NCBI RefSeq assembly: GCF_007830055.1
Contig: NZ_VLLE01000004.1
Coordinates: 153,248 to 217,247, forward strand
Direction of reading: 5' to 3'
Length of the DNA: 64,000 nt
From: Lacibacter cauensis
GTDB lineage: Bacteria > Bacteroidota > Bacteroidia > Chitinophagales > Chitinophagaceae
Part shown: positions 16,988 through 25,907 of the stretch, one piece after another
How positions within the stretch are numbered: the first letter of the stretch is position 1
Layout of the letters: each line of letters begins with the position of its first letter
Notes under the pieces: generated by a model
Seen by the model: the letters and a program-made list of their open reading frames with translations, nothing else
Databases searched by the model: none
Told to the model about the DNA's origin: nothing
Made by a program: the position numbers and the translations under genes

Positions 16988-19552
16988 TTAGCCTTTAAAC
17001 TTTCGGAAGAAATAATAACCAATTGGCAGAAGTGCTAACAGTACCAACCAATACCAGTTAAAAGAAGATGTTTGTAATTGCAATTGCTGATCGATACCAA
17101 TATAACTGAACCCACTCCATAACAGGGGATTCTTTTGTGCAAGACTTGTTGCGTTTTGCAGGTATTGCTTTCTTGCATCATGCAATGCAGTAACGGGTGA
17201 ATGTTGTTCTTGTAACGAAGTATAAAACGATTGTACAAATAACGGTGCCACGGCATCATCAACCGGCCAGCGGCTTGCAACAACGCCTTTAACACCTTTG
17301 CTGATGAATGCACGACCAATACTTGCAACGCCTTCGCCCTGCTGTACTTTTCCTGCAGCCGTTTCGCAGGCGGTTAATACAACCAACGGTGCAGCTGTAA
17401 CCACATACTGCAACTGCCCGAGATAAAATTTTTGTTTCAGTACAAGAAAAGGTTGTTGTGAGCTGTCGGCCACCGCATGTGCGGCTATATGTAACACTGC
17501 TCCCGATTGCATGGATGCAACAAATTTATTCGGATCAGTTGTTGTGGCTTCGTAAGTTGTTGTGTTGAGTTTTTTGCGCAACTGTTTTGCTTCAACGATA
17601 GAGTTGGGCAAAGCAGCAAATCCATTTTGGTGCTGATTGAATGTATAAACGGTGACCGGTATTTTTTCTGTTGACTGCTTTGCTGCCCGTACATATTGCA
17701 GCAACGAGTACACATAACTTACTGTGGTTTTTTCTGCAATAAACTGTTGCTTAGCATCGGTACACAATGCTTCGAAAGGAAGGTTATGCAGCCATCCATC
17801 AGCAGATATAATGAGCGATTGAGTTTTCAGTTCAACAGGAAGTACTTGCTTTCGTAATTCATTTGCCGATTGAAAATAAGCAGTCGGGTTATTATTATAA
17901 GCAGATGATGTTGGCGAAAAATAGATTTGAAGCAACGAATCTGTTTGTTGTTTTACAGTTACCGGTAACAGCTTGCAGTTAACCTTTCCGTCTGTTACAT
18001 GCAATAAATAAACTCGGTTGCTTACAAGTGTATAGCTGATAAAATCTGCCTTTGCCGTTACTTCTTTTAACTTCTGCTGAAACTGTTGCAACGAAGGTTG
18101 CTCCAGCAATTGTGCAAACCGGTTTTCCTGTAAGCCAAGTTCTAATTCCTGTTTGCGTATCCGTTCGCTGATGAATGCTTTCTTTGCTGCATCATTTGTT
18201 TCGGCTAATAATAAATAATCGTTGCGTAACTCTGCAAATAATTGCGGCCGTAATAAATCAGTACCGTCGGTTTGCCATTGCCTGCTTCTGTTTTGTTCGT
18301 TTAACAGCTTACGACCTTTTGATAATTCAACAAGCCATAACAGCTGCTGCAGCAATTCCTGCTTACCTGTTCGCCTGCACTGCTCTTCAAAAAAAACAAT
18401 CGCTTCTTCGCTGATGGTATTACTGTTACTGCTTTGCAATGCATTGGATGAAACCGTGATCAACTGGTTACAGTAATAATCGTTGGCAACAGTAAGCTGA
18501 TAGTAATAAGCTGCTGTATCGGGCTGTTGTTTTGCAAATGCTTTTGCTAACCCTGCATACAACGTGGTAACAGTATGATCGGGAAAATAACCAGTGTTGC
18601 TGATATTAAAATACAGCAGCCCGTCTTTGAAATTTTGAATGCTGCTGTCGGCCTGTTGCAATTGCAGAAACAGGTTCCCTTTTTCGGCTTTCAGTTTGGC
18701 TTTATCTCTTTGCCTGCTGTCGGGATAGGTTTGCTCCAGTATCTTTTCTGCATTCTGTAATTTCTGCAAGGCCTTATTCCATTGTTGCTGATCGTACAGC
18801 AGTTTGGCAGAGAGCTGCAACGCACTCACCATCCACGAAGCATCCGCATCAACCGCATCAGCAGAACGAAAGAAGGCCAATGCCTTTTCATTGTAATAAA
18901 ATGCACTATCGTTTTGCTTTGCTGCATAAAATGCATCGGCTTTTACATTGTACAATAAACCGGTTACTGTTGGTTGCTCCGTTATAAACTGCAAGCCTTT
19001 GTTGCAGCTTATCTGTGTTGCAGCATAATCACCCAGCCAGTAATAGGTAATCGCTTTGTTACTGTAAAGCGACGGAAGCAGATTCAATTGCTGTTCAGCG
19101 GTTGCGTGTTCAATCGCAGATTGCTGCAAGGCAATGGCTTTATCATAATCTCCCAAACGAACATAATTATTGCCAAGGGGCTTAATGATAAACTCTTCGG
19201 CTTCATAAACAACTTTCTGTTGCTGCTGATAGTTCAATCCCTTTTCGTACCAACGTGTGCTGGCCTGTATTTGCCCTTGCTGTAATAAATGATAAGCGAT
19301 GTTGAGTACAAAATCGAGATAGGCAGTTTGCTCTTTTTTCAGCTTTGGTTTGCGCCACAAGGTTTGCTCTAACGAATCGGCTTTGTTAGAAAGATAGAAC
19401 GGCTGTTCATCAGTAAGATCATACAGCTTCTCCAAATAAGACTGCAACTGATCTTTTGGTTGATAGACTTCATTCCATTTTGCTTTTTGCTGTGGTTGAT
19501 CATCACCCGAAAAAAACAGCAACAGAAAAGCGATACTGCTGAAGGGCAGCAA
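16988..19552 (-). CDS. Periplasmic TPR-CHAT caspase-like protease, membrane-anchored
   Basis: An 854-residue protein. A hydrophobic N-terminal stretch (LLPFSSIAFLLLFFSG) looks like a signal sequence. About 350 residues of tetratricopeptide-like helical repeats follow (about 70-420: YVRLGDYDKAIALQQSAI, YWLGDYAATQISCNKGL). The CHAT domain spans about 500-820 with the catalytic dyad intact: His692 in HIAAHA and Cys729 in VVLTACETAAG. A single C-terminal TM helix (about 834-849) ends in a basic tail, so the protease should face the periplasm. The only in-frame start is a TTG at 19552; two arginines lie just upstream in the same frame, so the true start is uncertain. It lies behind the PKD gene in one operon. 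Confidence 0.88.
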   Translation of the reverse strand: MLPFSSIAFLLLFFSGDDQPQQKAKWNEVYQPKDQLQSYLEKLYDLTDEQPFYLSNKADSLEQTLWRKPKLKKEQTAYLDFVLNIAYHLLQQGQIQASTRWYEKGLNYQQQQKVVYEAEEFIIKPLGNNYVRLGDYDKAIALQQSAIEHATAEQQLNLLPSLYSNKAITYYWLGDYAATQISCNKGLQFITEQPTVTGLLYNVKADAFYAAKQNDSAFYYNEKALAFFRSADAVDADASWMVSALQLSAKLLYDQQQWNKALQKLQNAEKILEQTYPDSRQRDKAKLKAEKGNLFLQLQQADSSIQNFKDGLLYFNISNTGYFPDHTVTTLYAGLAKAFAKQQPDTAAYYYQLTVANDYYCNQLITVSSNALQSSNSNTISEEAIVFFEEQCRRTGKQELLQQLLWLVELSKGRKLLNEQNRSRQWQTDGTDLLRPQLFAELRNDYLLLAETNDAAKKAFISERIRKQELELGLQENRFAQLLEQPSLQQFQQKLKEVTAKADFISYTLVSNRVYLLHVTDGKVNCKLLPVTVKQQTDSLLQIYFSPTSSAYNNNPTAYFQSANELRKQVLPVELKTQSLIISADGWLHNLPFEALCTDAKQQFIAEKTTVSYVYSLLQYVRAAKQSTEKIPVTVYTFNQHQNGFAALPNSIVEAKQLRKKLNTTTYEATTTDPNKFVASMQSGAVLHIAAHAVADSSQQPFLVLKQKFYLGQLQYVVTAAPLVVLTACETAAGKVQQGEGVASIGRAFISKGVKGVVASRWPVDDAVAPLFVQSFYTSLQEQHSPVTALHDARKQYLQNATSLAQKNPLLWSGFSYIGIDQQLQLQTSSFNWYWLVLLALLPIGYYFFRKFKG

Positions 19553-19581
19553 ACGACGAAGGAAAGATTGATATGAAGGAA

Positions 19582-21516
19582 TTACAGTCGCCAGGATGCA
19601 TAAAAATAGAGATAAGATTTGTTTGTTCCGCCATAATAAAAACGGGTACCTATCTGCGGACCAAGACGAACCTTTCCGAACTGTGCATCTACAAACGGAA
19701 GAAACTGTGCATTGGAGAATATTTTGATCGAACTGTTTTTTGTAAGATCGTATGGAACATTCAATTGCCCGTTGAAATTGTTGAGTAAGTAAGTGCGGCT
19801 TGTATCAACCGAACCGGCAAAGTCTGCATCAACTCGTACCCCGGCACCGGCCGACAACAGATCGTTGAAATTATACCGCAGATGTAAGGGCACTAAACCA
19901 ATGCGAGTAATGCTCGATCGCAACTGCTCCCGGTAACCACGATAATCATAATTCTTTCCATCGATCACTACCACACCTTGCGTTTGAAAAGTTTGTTGAG
20001 CCGTAGTTGTTTGATAATACTTGCCAAACAATTCAAACTGGAAATAAGGTTTGTACGGTGCAAGGCGTGCAATACCTACGCCCACATTCACGCCATCACT
20101 CAAACCATTTGTACCAAGGTTCATTTCATAACCCGCCATTACGATCGGTGATAAAGCAGGCTTAAATTTTCCTGTAGCAAAATTGGTGATTACCGGTTCG
20201 TTCTTATCAAAGTAAATCGCTGTTCTTCCTTTGAAAGGAAGATTGTCCAGTTTCCTTTTTGTTTTTACATCAAACTCCACAAACCCTTTGGTGCTGTCTT
20301 TATCATTCACTCCTTTTTGATTCGTGCCCGGTAAATAAATTCCGTTGAAGATAAATGCAGCGCTGTCTTTATTGGTCACCAACTCCCAACAACCTGTACG
20401 TGTAGCCACACTGTCGCAAGGCAAACAGTAAGGCGACATGTCTTTGATGCTGATCGTTTGCGGATCCATGGCCGACGGTAGAGTAATGGCCAGTTTTATT
20501 TTTCGTGCCGGACCTTCTCCATCATTCTGGAAACGGATTTTATAGCTGAGTGATTTACTTTTTTTGAGGGTTCGATAATTCAATCGACCCTGTTTCAGAT
20601 TCATTTTGTTCGGATCATGCGAGGTAACGATGGGAATGTTCAGCTGATGCATGTATACGCCACCGGTATCGGGCACAAACAAACCGGTAATAACAATGGT
20701 TGCATTGGTATCTTTGATCATGCCCGGGGTAACATACAGATTGGTGAACATAAATTGTGCATCGGTTGTTGCCTGTTTTATATCGACCGCAAATACATTG
20801 CTGTAACTCTTCAATGTATTCATCAAAAACGTTTTGCTTTCTACACCGCTGAACTTTTTCTCCTCTTTAAAATGCGATGCAGGGCTACCGCTGCTGGTGA
20901 GTAATAGCTGATCAAATGATCGAACAGATGCAATTGCATTTTTATCGTTGATCAACATCGCATCGTTATACAAACGAAAACCGGCTGTATCAAAACTGTT
21001 TTGTCCGAATTGTTTTTCGTTGATGAAGAGATACACTTTACCATTAACTGCTACATCATTTTTCCAACCGGCCATCAATACCATCGTGTCACCGGGTTTG
21101 GCCATGCAGTTATACTTCAGTTCAAAAAAACCATTTGCTTTAAAGAAATTCTGTTCCGATGGCGATACTGCTGCGAGGTAGGTTTTATTCACCTGCTTCA
21201 CTGCCACCTTTTTCGGTTTGCGGCCAGGCTTCTTGCCATCATCGTAATTATTCACCGCATATAACACCGCTTCGTAATCGCCTTCCTTTGCATACACATG
21301 TTCCGGATTTTCTTCGGTACTGAAATGACCATCACCAAAATCCCATAGATAAGTATAGAATGGCTTTGGAGCGCCGGGTATTTGTGTCAATGGCGGAAGA
21401 CTTGCTTTAAAAGCGACCTTGTTTTCTTTCTGCTGCACCACAACCGACGAATCGGTTTGTGCCGATGCCTTAAAGCAAGCAAACAGGAGGACAATATGGA
21501 CGATTATTTTTTTCAT
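19582..21516 (-). CDS. PKD-domain envelope protein with DUF11-like domain and barrel-like C-terminus
   Basis: The ATG at 21516 opens the signal peptide MKKIIVHIVLLFACFKASAQ, giving 644 residues; a 7-residue longer start is possible. A PKD domain follows (YLWDFGDGHFSTEENPEHVY). There is a middle segment with a DUF11-like strand pattern (LSYKIRFQNDGEGPARKIKL, CLPCDSVATRTGCW). A C-terminal ~200 residues of alternating aromatic strands (FQFELFGKYYQ, LRYNFNDLLSAGAGVRV, ending YLYFYASWRL) looks like an outer-membrane barrel or beta-sandwich. The CHAT protease gene starts 29 bp after its stop. It is divergent from the sigma factor, so the four genes look like one functional unit. Confidence 0.82.
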   Translation of the reverse strand: MKKIIVHIVLLFACFKASAQTDSSVVVQQKENKVAFKASLPPLTQIPGAPKPFYTYLWDFGDGHFSTEENPEHVYAKEGDYEAVLYAVNNYDDGKKPGRKPKKVAVKQVNKTYLAAVSPSEQNFFKANGFFELKYNCMAKPGDTMVLMAGWKNDVAVNGKVYLFINEKQFGQNSFDTAGFRLYNDAMLINDKNAIASVRSFDQLLLTSSGSPASHFKEEKKFSGVESKTFLMNTLKSYSNVFAVDIKQATTDAQFMFTNLYVTPGMIKDTNATIVITGLFVPDTGGVYMHQLNIPIVTSHDPNKMNLKQGRLNYRTLKKSKSLSYKIRFQNDGEGPARKIKLAITLPSAMDPQTISIKDMSPYCLPCDSVATRTGCWELVTNKDSAAFIFNGIYLPGTNQKGVNDKDSTKGFVEFDVKTKRKLDNLPFKGRTAIYFDKNEPVITNFATGKFKPALSPIVMAGYEMNLGTNGLSDGVNVGVGIARLAPYKPYFQFELFGKYYQTTTAQQTFQTQGVVVIDGKNYDYRGYREQLRSSITRIGLVPLHLRYNFNDLLSAGAGVRVDADFAGSVDTSRTYLLNNFNGQLNVPYDLTKNSSIKIFSNAQFLPFVDAQFGKVRLGPQIGTRFYYGGTNKSYLYFYASWRL

Positions 21517-21598
21517 GATGATACAGGTGTATATCAATAAGCTGAGGCATCTGTTACCCTAAATATAAAAATCTTATTTTTAACCAACTACTAAACCA

Positions 21599-22174
21599 TT
21601 GCCCTTGCACGCCGACCAGAAATATATAACTGCTTTGCTCCATCACGATCAGCGGCTCATTAGTGAGATTTACCAGCGATTTGCGCCTAATATGAAGGCT
21701 TACCTGCTTTCACGTGGCTGTAGTGAAGACGATGCTGGTGATGTTTTCCAGGAAGCACTCATCGATATTTACAAACTGGCAAACGACAAACAGTTTGTGC
21801 TTACCTGTCCGTTTGAAGCGTTTCTGTTATTGCTCTGCAAACGCAAATTCATCAACAAAACGAAAAAAACTTCGCTTACCGTGGTAACAAACGGCGAAGA
21901 AGATGCATATACCAATATACCGGACGATGCCAACGCTGGTGCTGCCGAACATGTGGCGCAGGTTGAAAAAGAACAATTAGTCATGCTTGTGCTGGATGAA
22001 ATGGGTAATTGCAAAGAAGTGATCTTAAAAAGCCTGCTGAAAAAGCCGCAGGAAGAAATTGCAGAAGAACTGGGTATGACTTATGCGTATTACCGCAAGC
22101 GAAAAAGTAATTGCATGGGCGAACTGGCAGAACTGGTACGTAACAAACCACAATTTAAAGAACTCGTATCATGA
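21599..22174 (+). CDS. ECF-like sigma-70 family RNA polymerase sigma factor
   Basis: This 191-residue sigma factor has region 2 (RLISEIYQRFAPNMKAYLL, DDAGDVFQEALIDIYKL) and a region 4 helix-turn-helix (KPQEEIAEELGMTYAYYRKRKSNC). It lacks regions 1 and 3, as in alternative (extracytoplasmic-type) sigma factors. The start is a TTG at 21599; a second TTG two codons on is equally possible. Its last codons overlap the ATG of the anti-sigma-like gene by 4 bp, so the two products should be made in balance. It probably directs transcription of this locus; no target promoters could be read. Confidence 0.88.
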   Translation: MPLHADQKYITALLHHDQRLISEIYQRFAPNMKAYLLSRGCSEDDAGDVFQEALIDIYKLANDKQFVLTCPFEAFLLLLCKRKFINKTKKTSLTVVTNGEEDAYTNIPDDANAGAAEHVAQVEKEQLVMLVLDEMGNCKEVILKSLLKKPQEEIAEELGMTYAYYRKRKSNCMGELAELVRNKPQFKELVS

Positions 22175-22887
22175 CCTACACGTACTCCGATATTGATGCC
22201 TACCTCAACGGCGAACTGACGGCTGAAGAGCAGCAACAGTTTGAACAGGAACTCCGCAGCAACCAACAACTGCAGGAACAGGTGAATACCTATCGTTTAC
22301 TCAACAGTACGGTTGGCAAACATCAGCAAGCCGAACAAACATTACCACAGTTAAAACAAATACTTGATCCGCTTACGCATCAATACTTCAAAAAAGAAAA
22401 GGCGAAAGTGTTTACGATGAAGCGGACGATGTATATGCTGGCTGCAGCTGCATCAATCGTGTTGATCTTATTGGTTGCATTGCCGGGCGCATCTCCTGAT
22501 GATTATTCATTTGATGCCATGCCGGGAGCTGTTGTACGTGGTGCTGAAGATGATAAAGCAAAAGCTGCGCAGCTGTTCAACAACAAACAATATGCTGAGG
22601 CTGCAAAGGCTTTTCAACAATTAAAAACAACCAGTCCTGCAGATGCCGCTTTAGATTTTTACCTCGGCATCAGTTTGCTGAAAACAGAACAATATGCTGA
22701 AGCATTGCCTTTGTTTGAAACATTGGCAAACGGCACATCGGTTTATGCTGAAGATGCCAACTTCTTTGCTGCTTTAAGTGCGTATCATTTAAAGCAAAAC
22801 GAGAAAGCAAAACAATATGCAGCGAAGATGAAAGATGGAAGCAGGTATTGGAAAAATGCGAAAGCGATTATAAAGAAGCTGAAATAA
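22171..22887 (+). CDS. Single-pass anti-sigma-like membrane protein with periplasmic TPRs
   Basis: A 238-residue protein. The N-terminus (IDAYLNGELTAEEQQQFEQE) has the helical signature of anti-sigma factor N-domains but without the zinc-binding HxxxCxxC. One TM helix lies at about 86-105 (MYMLAAAASIVLILLVALPG) after a basic stretch, giving N-in/C-out topology. Tetratricopeptide-like repeats follow (AAQLFNNKQYAEAAKAFQQL, YLGISLLKTEQYAEALPLFE). The 4-bp overlap with the sigma gene is typical of sigma/anti-sigma pairs. The periplasmic TPRs could dock on those of the CHAT protein. The anti-sigma role is inferred. Confidence 0.8.
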   Translation: MTYTYSDIDAYLNGELTAEEQQQFEQELRSNQQLQEQVNTYRLLNSTVGKHQQAEQTLPQLKQILDPLTHQYFKKEKAKVFTMKRTMYMLAAAASIVLILLVALPGASPDDYSFDAMPGAVVRGAEDDKAKAAQLFNNKQYAEAAKAFQQLKTTSPADAALDFYLGISLLKTEQYAEALPLFETLANGTSVYAEDANFFAALSAYHLKQNEKAKQYAAKMKDGSRYWKNAKAIIKKLK

Positions 22888-23287
22888 TAATACATCTGAA
22901 ACAACTTGACGGAGTCCGTCATGCCGACGCAGGAGGCATCGCTATCATCTGAAAAGGTTAGTATTTAATGATGTTGATTGAATCAAACATCTTGATTGGG
23001 TAGAGATTTCTCCTTCGTCGAAATGACGATTCAGCGTTTACCGTTCATCTTAATCATTCACACAAAGATCAATTGCATTGTTTATGATTTTAATTGTATT
23101 TCATTTTTCAAACCTCAACAAAACGAGTAAACTCTAATTCAGACAACCTCTTTGATTTATTTTATTCATCTTTCTGCGAACCATTTTTTAGATCTACTGT
23201 TAATCTACCTCACACCCCTTTGTAACAACCTTCACCTGTATCCCGGAAAGCCAGTACTCATCATTTTTAATCAAACTAAAAACACGT
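22888..23287. other. Gene-free 400 bp: palindromic element plus AT-rich upstream region
   Basis: The first 140 bp hold a palindromic repeat element (22917-23028) and a small GACGG/CCGTC hairpin at 22908-22920. The remainder up to 23287 is AT-rich leader DNA of the fasciclin gene. I see no credible promoter box or coding region in it. Confidence 0.6.
22917..23028. repeat. Palindromic intergenic element, copy 1 (CGTCATGCCGACG ... CGTCGAAATGACG)
   Basis: The arm 22917-22940 and the reverse complement of 23003-23028 share the pattern CGTCATnnCGACGnAGGAGnnATC. They enclose a smaller stem (GATGTT/AACATC) in the middle. The element resembles the palindrome at 47650-47726 in arrangement. Confidence 0.7.
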
Positions 23288-24310
23288 ATGAAAAAAAGTA
23301 TTTTTTCATGGGGCATGCTTGTGGCCGTTTGCCTCTTCGTTACCACGGGATGTCAAAAACAAAACGATGCTGCAGCCGAATCAAACAATTTTGAAAAAGA
23401 ATCCATTGCTGCCATCATTCAAAATCCCAACACAAGTTTTACTATTAAAAGTTCATCATCACTCATTGCAGCAAGGGGATCTGCAGGAAGACAAGTAAAG
23501 TTTACTTACCTCGCTGTTGCACTTGCACGTACCGGTTTAACAAGCACCTTATCAACACTCAATTCAAATTACACTTTGTTTGCTCCAACCGATGAAGCTT
23601 TCCAGGCGCTGGGTTTTAAAACGATCCAGGATGTTGTGAAAGCACCAAAGGAAGTATTAACGCCCATTCTTTTGTATCATGTAGTTGCGGCGAAAGTAAT
23701 GGCTGCTCAGGTTCCTGCCGGTCCGAATGCAGCGGTAAAAACGGTGAACGGTGCTGATGTGTTTCTTACCTCCAACAGTAACGGTGTATTCATTAACGGA
23801 TCGCCTGTAATTGTTGCCGATGTAAAAGCAGCTAATGGCGTAATACATGTAATTGACAATGTATTGTTACCACCCGCAGGTAACATTGTAGCTACTGCAA
23901 TCGCAAATCCTGATTTCAGCTTTCTCGTTGCAGCTGTGTTAAGAGCAAGCCAGGGAACAACAAATGTTGCTGCACTGTTAAGTGGCGACGGTCCGCTTAC
24001 TGTATTTGCTCCAACAAACGATGCGTTTAAAAAAGCAGGATTTAATACTCTTACAGACATTGGAAATGCACAACCCGATGATTTGACTCCCATCCTTGCT
24101 TATCATGTTGTACCCGGTCGTGTGTTTTCATCTGATCTCACAGATAATATGAGCGTAAACATGTTTGCAGGGGGCAGCACAACCATTACTTTAACAGGCG
24201 GGCCTAAAATTAAAGGAACTAAAAACGCAGAGGCGTTTAATATTATTAAGACAAATATTGTTACAACCAATGGCGTTATCCATGTAATTGATGGTGTATT
24301 ACTACCATAA
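23288..24310 (+). CDS. Lipoprotein with two fasciclin (FAS1) domains
   Basis: A 340-residue surface lipoprotein with lipobox TTGC (Cys22). It has two FAS1 adhesion domains at about 70-195 and 200-340. Each has the H1 and H2 motifs: NYTLFAPTDEAFQALGF with HVIDNVLLPP in the first, and PLTVFAPTNDAFKKAGF with HVIDGVLLP in the second. FAS1 proteins mediate adhesion or bind extracellular polymers; the ligand is unknown. A strong terminator follows. Confidence 0.93.
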   Translation: MKKSIFSWGMLVAVCLFVTTGCQKQNDAAAESNNFEKESIAAIIQNPNTSFTIKSSSSLIAARGSAGRQVKFTYLAVALARTGLTSTLSTLNSNYTLFAPTDEAFQALGFKTIQDVVKAPKEVLTPILLYHVVAAKVMAAQVPAGPNAAVKTVNGADVFLTSNSNGVFINGSPVIVADVKAANGVIHVIDNVLLPPAGNIVATAIANPDFSFLVAAVLRASQGTTNVAALLSGDGPLTVFAPTNDAFKKAGFNTLTDIGNAQPDDLTPILAYHVVPGRVFSSDLTDNMSVNMFAGGSTTITLTGGPKIKGTKNAEAFNIIKTNIVTTNGVIHVIDGVLLP

Positions 24311-24320
24311 TTGACCAAAT

Positions 24321-24351
24321 AAAAAAGGCCGTTTTTTAACGGCCTTTTTTT
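24321..24351. terminator. Bidirectional terminator
   Basis: AAAAAAGGCCGTT pairs with AACGGCCTTTTTT across TTTT. It serves the fasciclin gene and the convergent esterase gene. Confidence 0.9.
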
Positions 24352-24375
24352 ATTGACTATCTTTTAAAAAGTAGA

Positions 24376-25185
24376 TTATTGCATCCCTCCCAAAAACTCA
24401 AAAGCATTCATTAACGCCTGATGCAAAATGGTTGCATGATTTTTATTACCGAGGAATTCGAATTGTAATGCATTGCCTTTAATTACCGGCTTAATCAACT
24501 CATGTAAGGCTTTTGCATCTCCTTCCATTACCTCTCCTTCCTTACCTACTGCGATGTACACTGCAGTTTTATTTTTTACAGGTGCGGGCTTTACTTTTAA
24601 TAAAGATTCATTATTCCACCACAAACTCGGACTAACAATTACGTATTGCGAAAACAAATCGGGCTTGGTTAATAATACTTCAGCCGCCAGTAAACCACCC
24701 AGCGATTGACCAATAAGCATATTCTTTCCGTTTGTTTTAAATGATTGATTGATATATGGCTGTAATTCTTTCTCGATAAAGCCAATAAACTTTGCTGAGC
24801 CTCCGGTAACCGGAAATTTTTGTTTATCTAATTCAGTGGTAGCCGGAAATGTAAAATCCCTTTGCCGGTCAACTTTAGCAATACCCACTACAATGGTTTG
24901 TGGCAACACATTCACCCAGGGAAAATTGCAGAACTGCACCAGACCGGCTACATGAATAAAATCTTCATCTGCCGAACCGTCGAGTAAATAGATAACCGAA
25001 TAACTCGAATCTTTATGGTAGCCATCCGGCAAATAAATATTTAATGTCCGGTCTTCATTCAATACAGCTGAATGCAACTGGCGCACAATGCCCAGCGGAA
25101 AAACTTTTTCTTCTGTTTTAGTTTGAGCTGATAGGAATGTTGCAGAGAATAAAAAGAGAATAGCAAAGAGAAGACGATGAAGCAT
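24376..25185 (-). CDS. Secreted alpha/beta-hydrolase esterase (BesA/IroE-like)
   Basis: A 269-residue protein with a signal peptide (MLHRLLFAILFLFSATFLSAQ). It has the hydrolase fold typical of siderophore-esterase and esterase-D-like proteins: NIYLPDGYHKDSSYSVIYLLDG, the nucleophile elbow GQSLGG, and a C-terminal catalytic His in NKNHATILHQAL. It is predicted periplasmic. The natural ester is unknown; resemblance to ferric-enterobactin esterases is at family level only. No iron genes lie nearby. Confidence 0.85.
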   Translation of the reverse strand: MLHRLLFAILFLFSATFLSAQTKTEEKVFPLGIVRQLHSAVLNEDRTLNIYLPDGYHKDSSYSVIYLLDGSADEDFIHVAGLVQFCNFPWVNVLPQTIVVGIAKVDRQRDFTFPATTELDKQKFPVTGGSAKFIGFIEKELQPYINQSFKTNGKNMLIGQSLGGLLAAEVLLTKPDLFSQYVIVSPSLWWNNESLLKVKPAPVKNKTAVYIAVGKEGEVMEGDAKALHELIKPVIKGNALQFEFLGNKNHATILHQALMNAFEFLGGMQ

Positions 25186-25271
25186 AATGCGGATTGTGAA
25201 ATTGATGAATAAGAGTCTTAAAAATGTAACCGTTTGTAATTACATCGATCATTGGCAGTACAAATAACAGG

Positions 25272-25297
25272 CAGATCCCTCGTGCCTCGGGATGACA
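25272..25297. repeat. Solo arm of a palindromic element
   Basis: CAGATCCCTCGT, one variable base, then CCTCGGGATGACA. It differs at one position from the right arm at 47700-47725. No matching left arm is present, so it is a half element, 6 bp from the rimM stop. Confidence 0.7.
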
Positions 25298-25303
25298 ATT
25301 CTA

Positions 25304-25822
25304 TTATCCCAAATACACTTCCAGTAATCCATCAGGCAGCTCTACCACTACCTGTTTCTTTTTATGATTAATGCTGCGGATGGTTTCTTCGTGCAATGGT
25401 ATCAATACTTCTTTGCCTTCAATTTCAAGGCGACATAAAATCTGCAGCGGTTGTTCGATCACTTCCTGTATCACCGCCAGTTCTTTTGTTCCATCGATCA
25501 TCATATAACCGATCAATGAAATGGGGGCAGCTTTACCCGCCTGTTTGTGAAAATCGGCTTCACGCAACCACACTTTTTTCGGCGATAGTTTCTTTGCCTG
25601 TTCTTTGGTAGTAATACCATCGATGGCAATGTACACTTCTTCTTCGTTCTTGATTTTGGTACCGGTAATGAAGTAAGGCAGAAATTTATCTTTCGATTCT
25701 TCAATAAACAATACTTCCAGTCCTTTCAACGATGTTTTCTTGCCAAGATTATGCTTGAGTACCACTTCGCCGTTTAATCCGAATGTGCCGAGTATTTGCC
25801 CGATGCTGAAGTATTGTTCCAT
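25304..25822 (-). CDS. rimM: Ribosome maturation factor RimM
   Basis: A 172-residue 30S assembly factor that binds S19 and helps mature the 16S 3' domain. The N-terminal barrel opens with YFSIGQILGTFGLNGEVVLKHN and the PRC-barrel half contains LIGYMMIDGTKELAVIQEVIEQP and LIPLHEETIRSI. Its gene lies downstream of rpsP and ffh as in many bacteria, but a terminator and 259 bp separate it from rpsP. A -7 box 4 bp before the ATG gives it its own promoter and an almost leaderless mRNA. Confidence 0.95.
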   Translation of the reverse strand: MEQYFSIGQILGTFGLNGEVVLKHNLGKKTSLKGLEVLFIEESKDKFLPYFITGTKIKNEEEVYIAIDGITTKEQAKKLSPKKVWLREADFHKQAGKAAPISLIGYMMIDGTKELAVIQEVIEQPLQILCRLEIEGKEVLIPLHEETIRSINHKKKQVVVELPDGLLEVYLG

Positions 25823-25826
25823 GCGG

Positions 25827-25834
25827 CAAAGATA
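25827..25834 (-). promoter_or_regulatory. TAnnTTTG -7 box touching the rimM start
   Basis: On the minus strand TATCTTTG is followed by CCGC and then the ATG. A TACG-type repeat (25840-25871) occupies the place of the -33 region. Confidence 0.5.
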
Positions 25835-25839
25835 TTGTT

Positions 25840-25871
25840 AAGTACGAAGTTAGAAGTACGAGGTACGAAAA
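25840..25871. repeat. TACG-type dispersed repeat, copy 1
   Basis: Units AAGTACGAAGT, AGAAGTACG and AGGTACGAA are clustered within 32 bp. The same units occur at 42433-42464, 56681-56712 and 63949-63975. Confidence 0.75.
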
Positions 25872-25907
25872 TCCGTCGTCTGCAGAATAGCGAACAAACC
25901 GTACAAG

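Noticed and set aside
23152-23394. 80-residue plus-strand ORF before the fasciclin gene
   Set aside because: It overlaps the fasciclin signal peptide in another frame and begins in AT-rich leader DNA.
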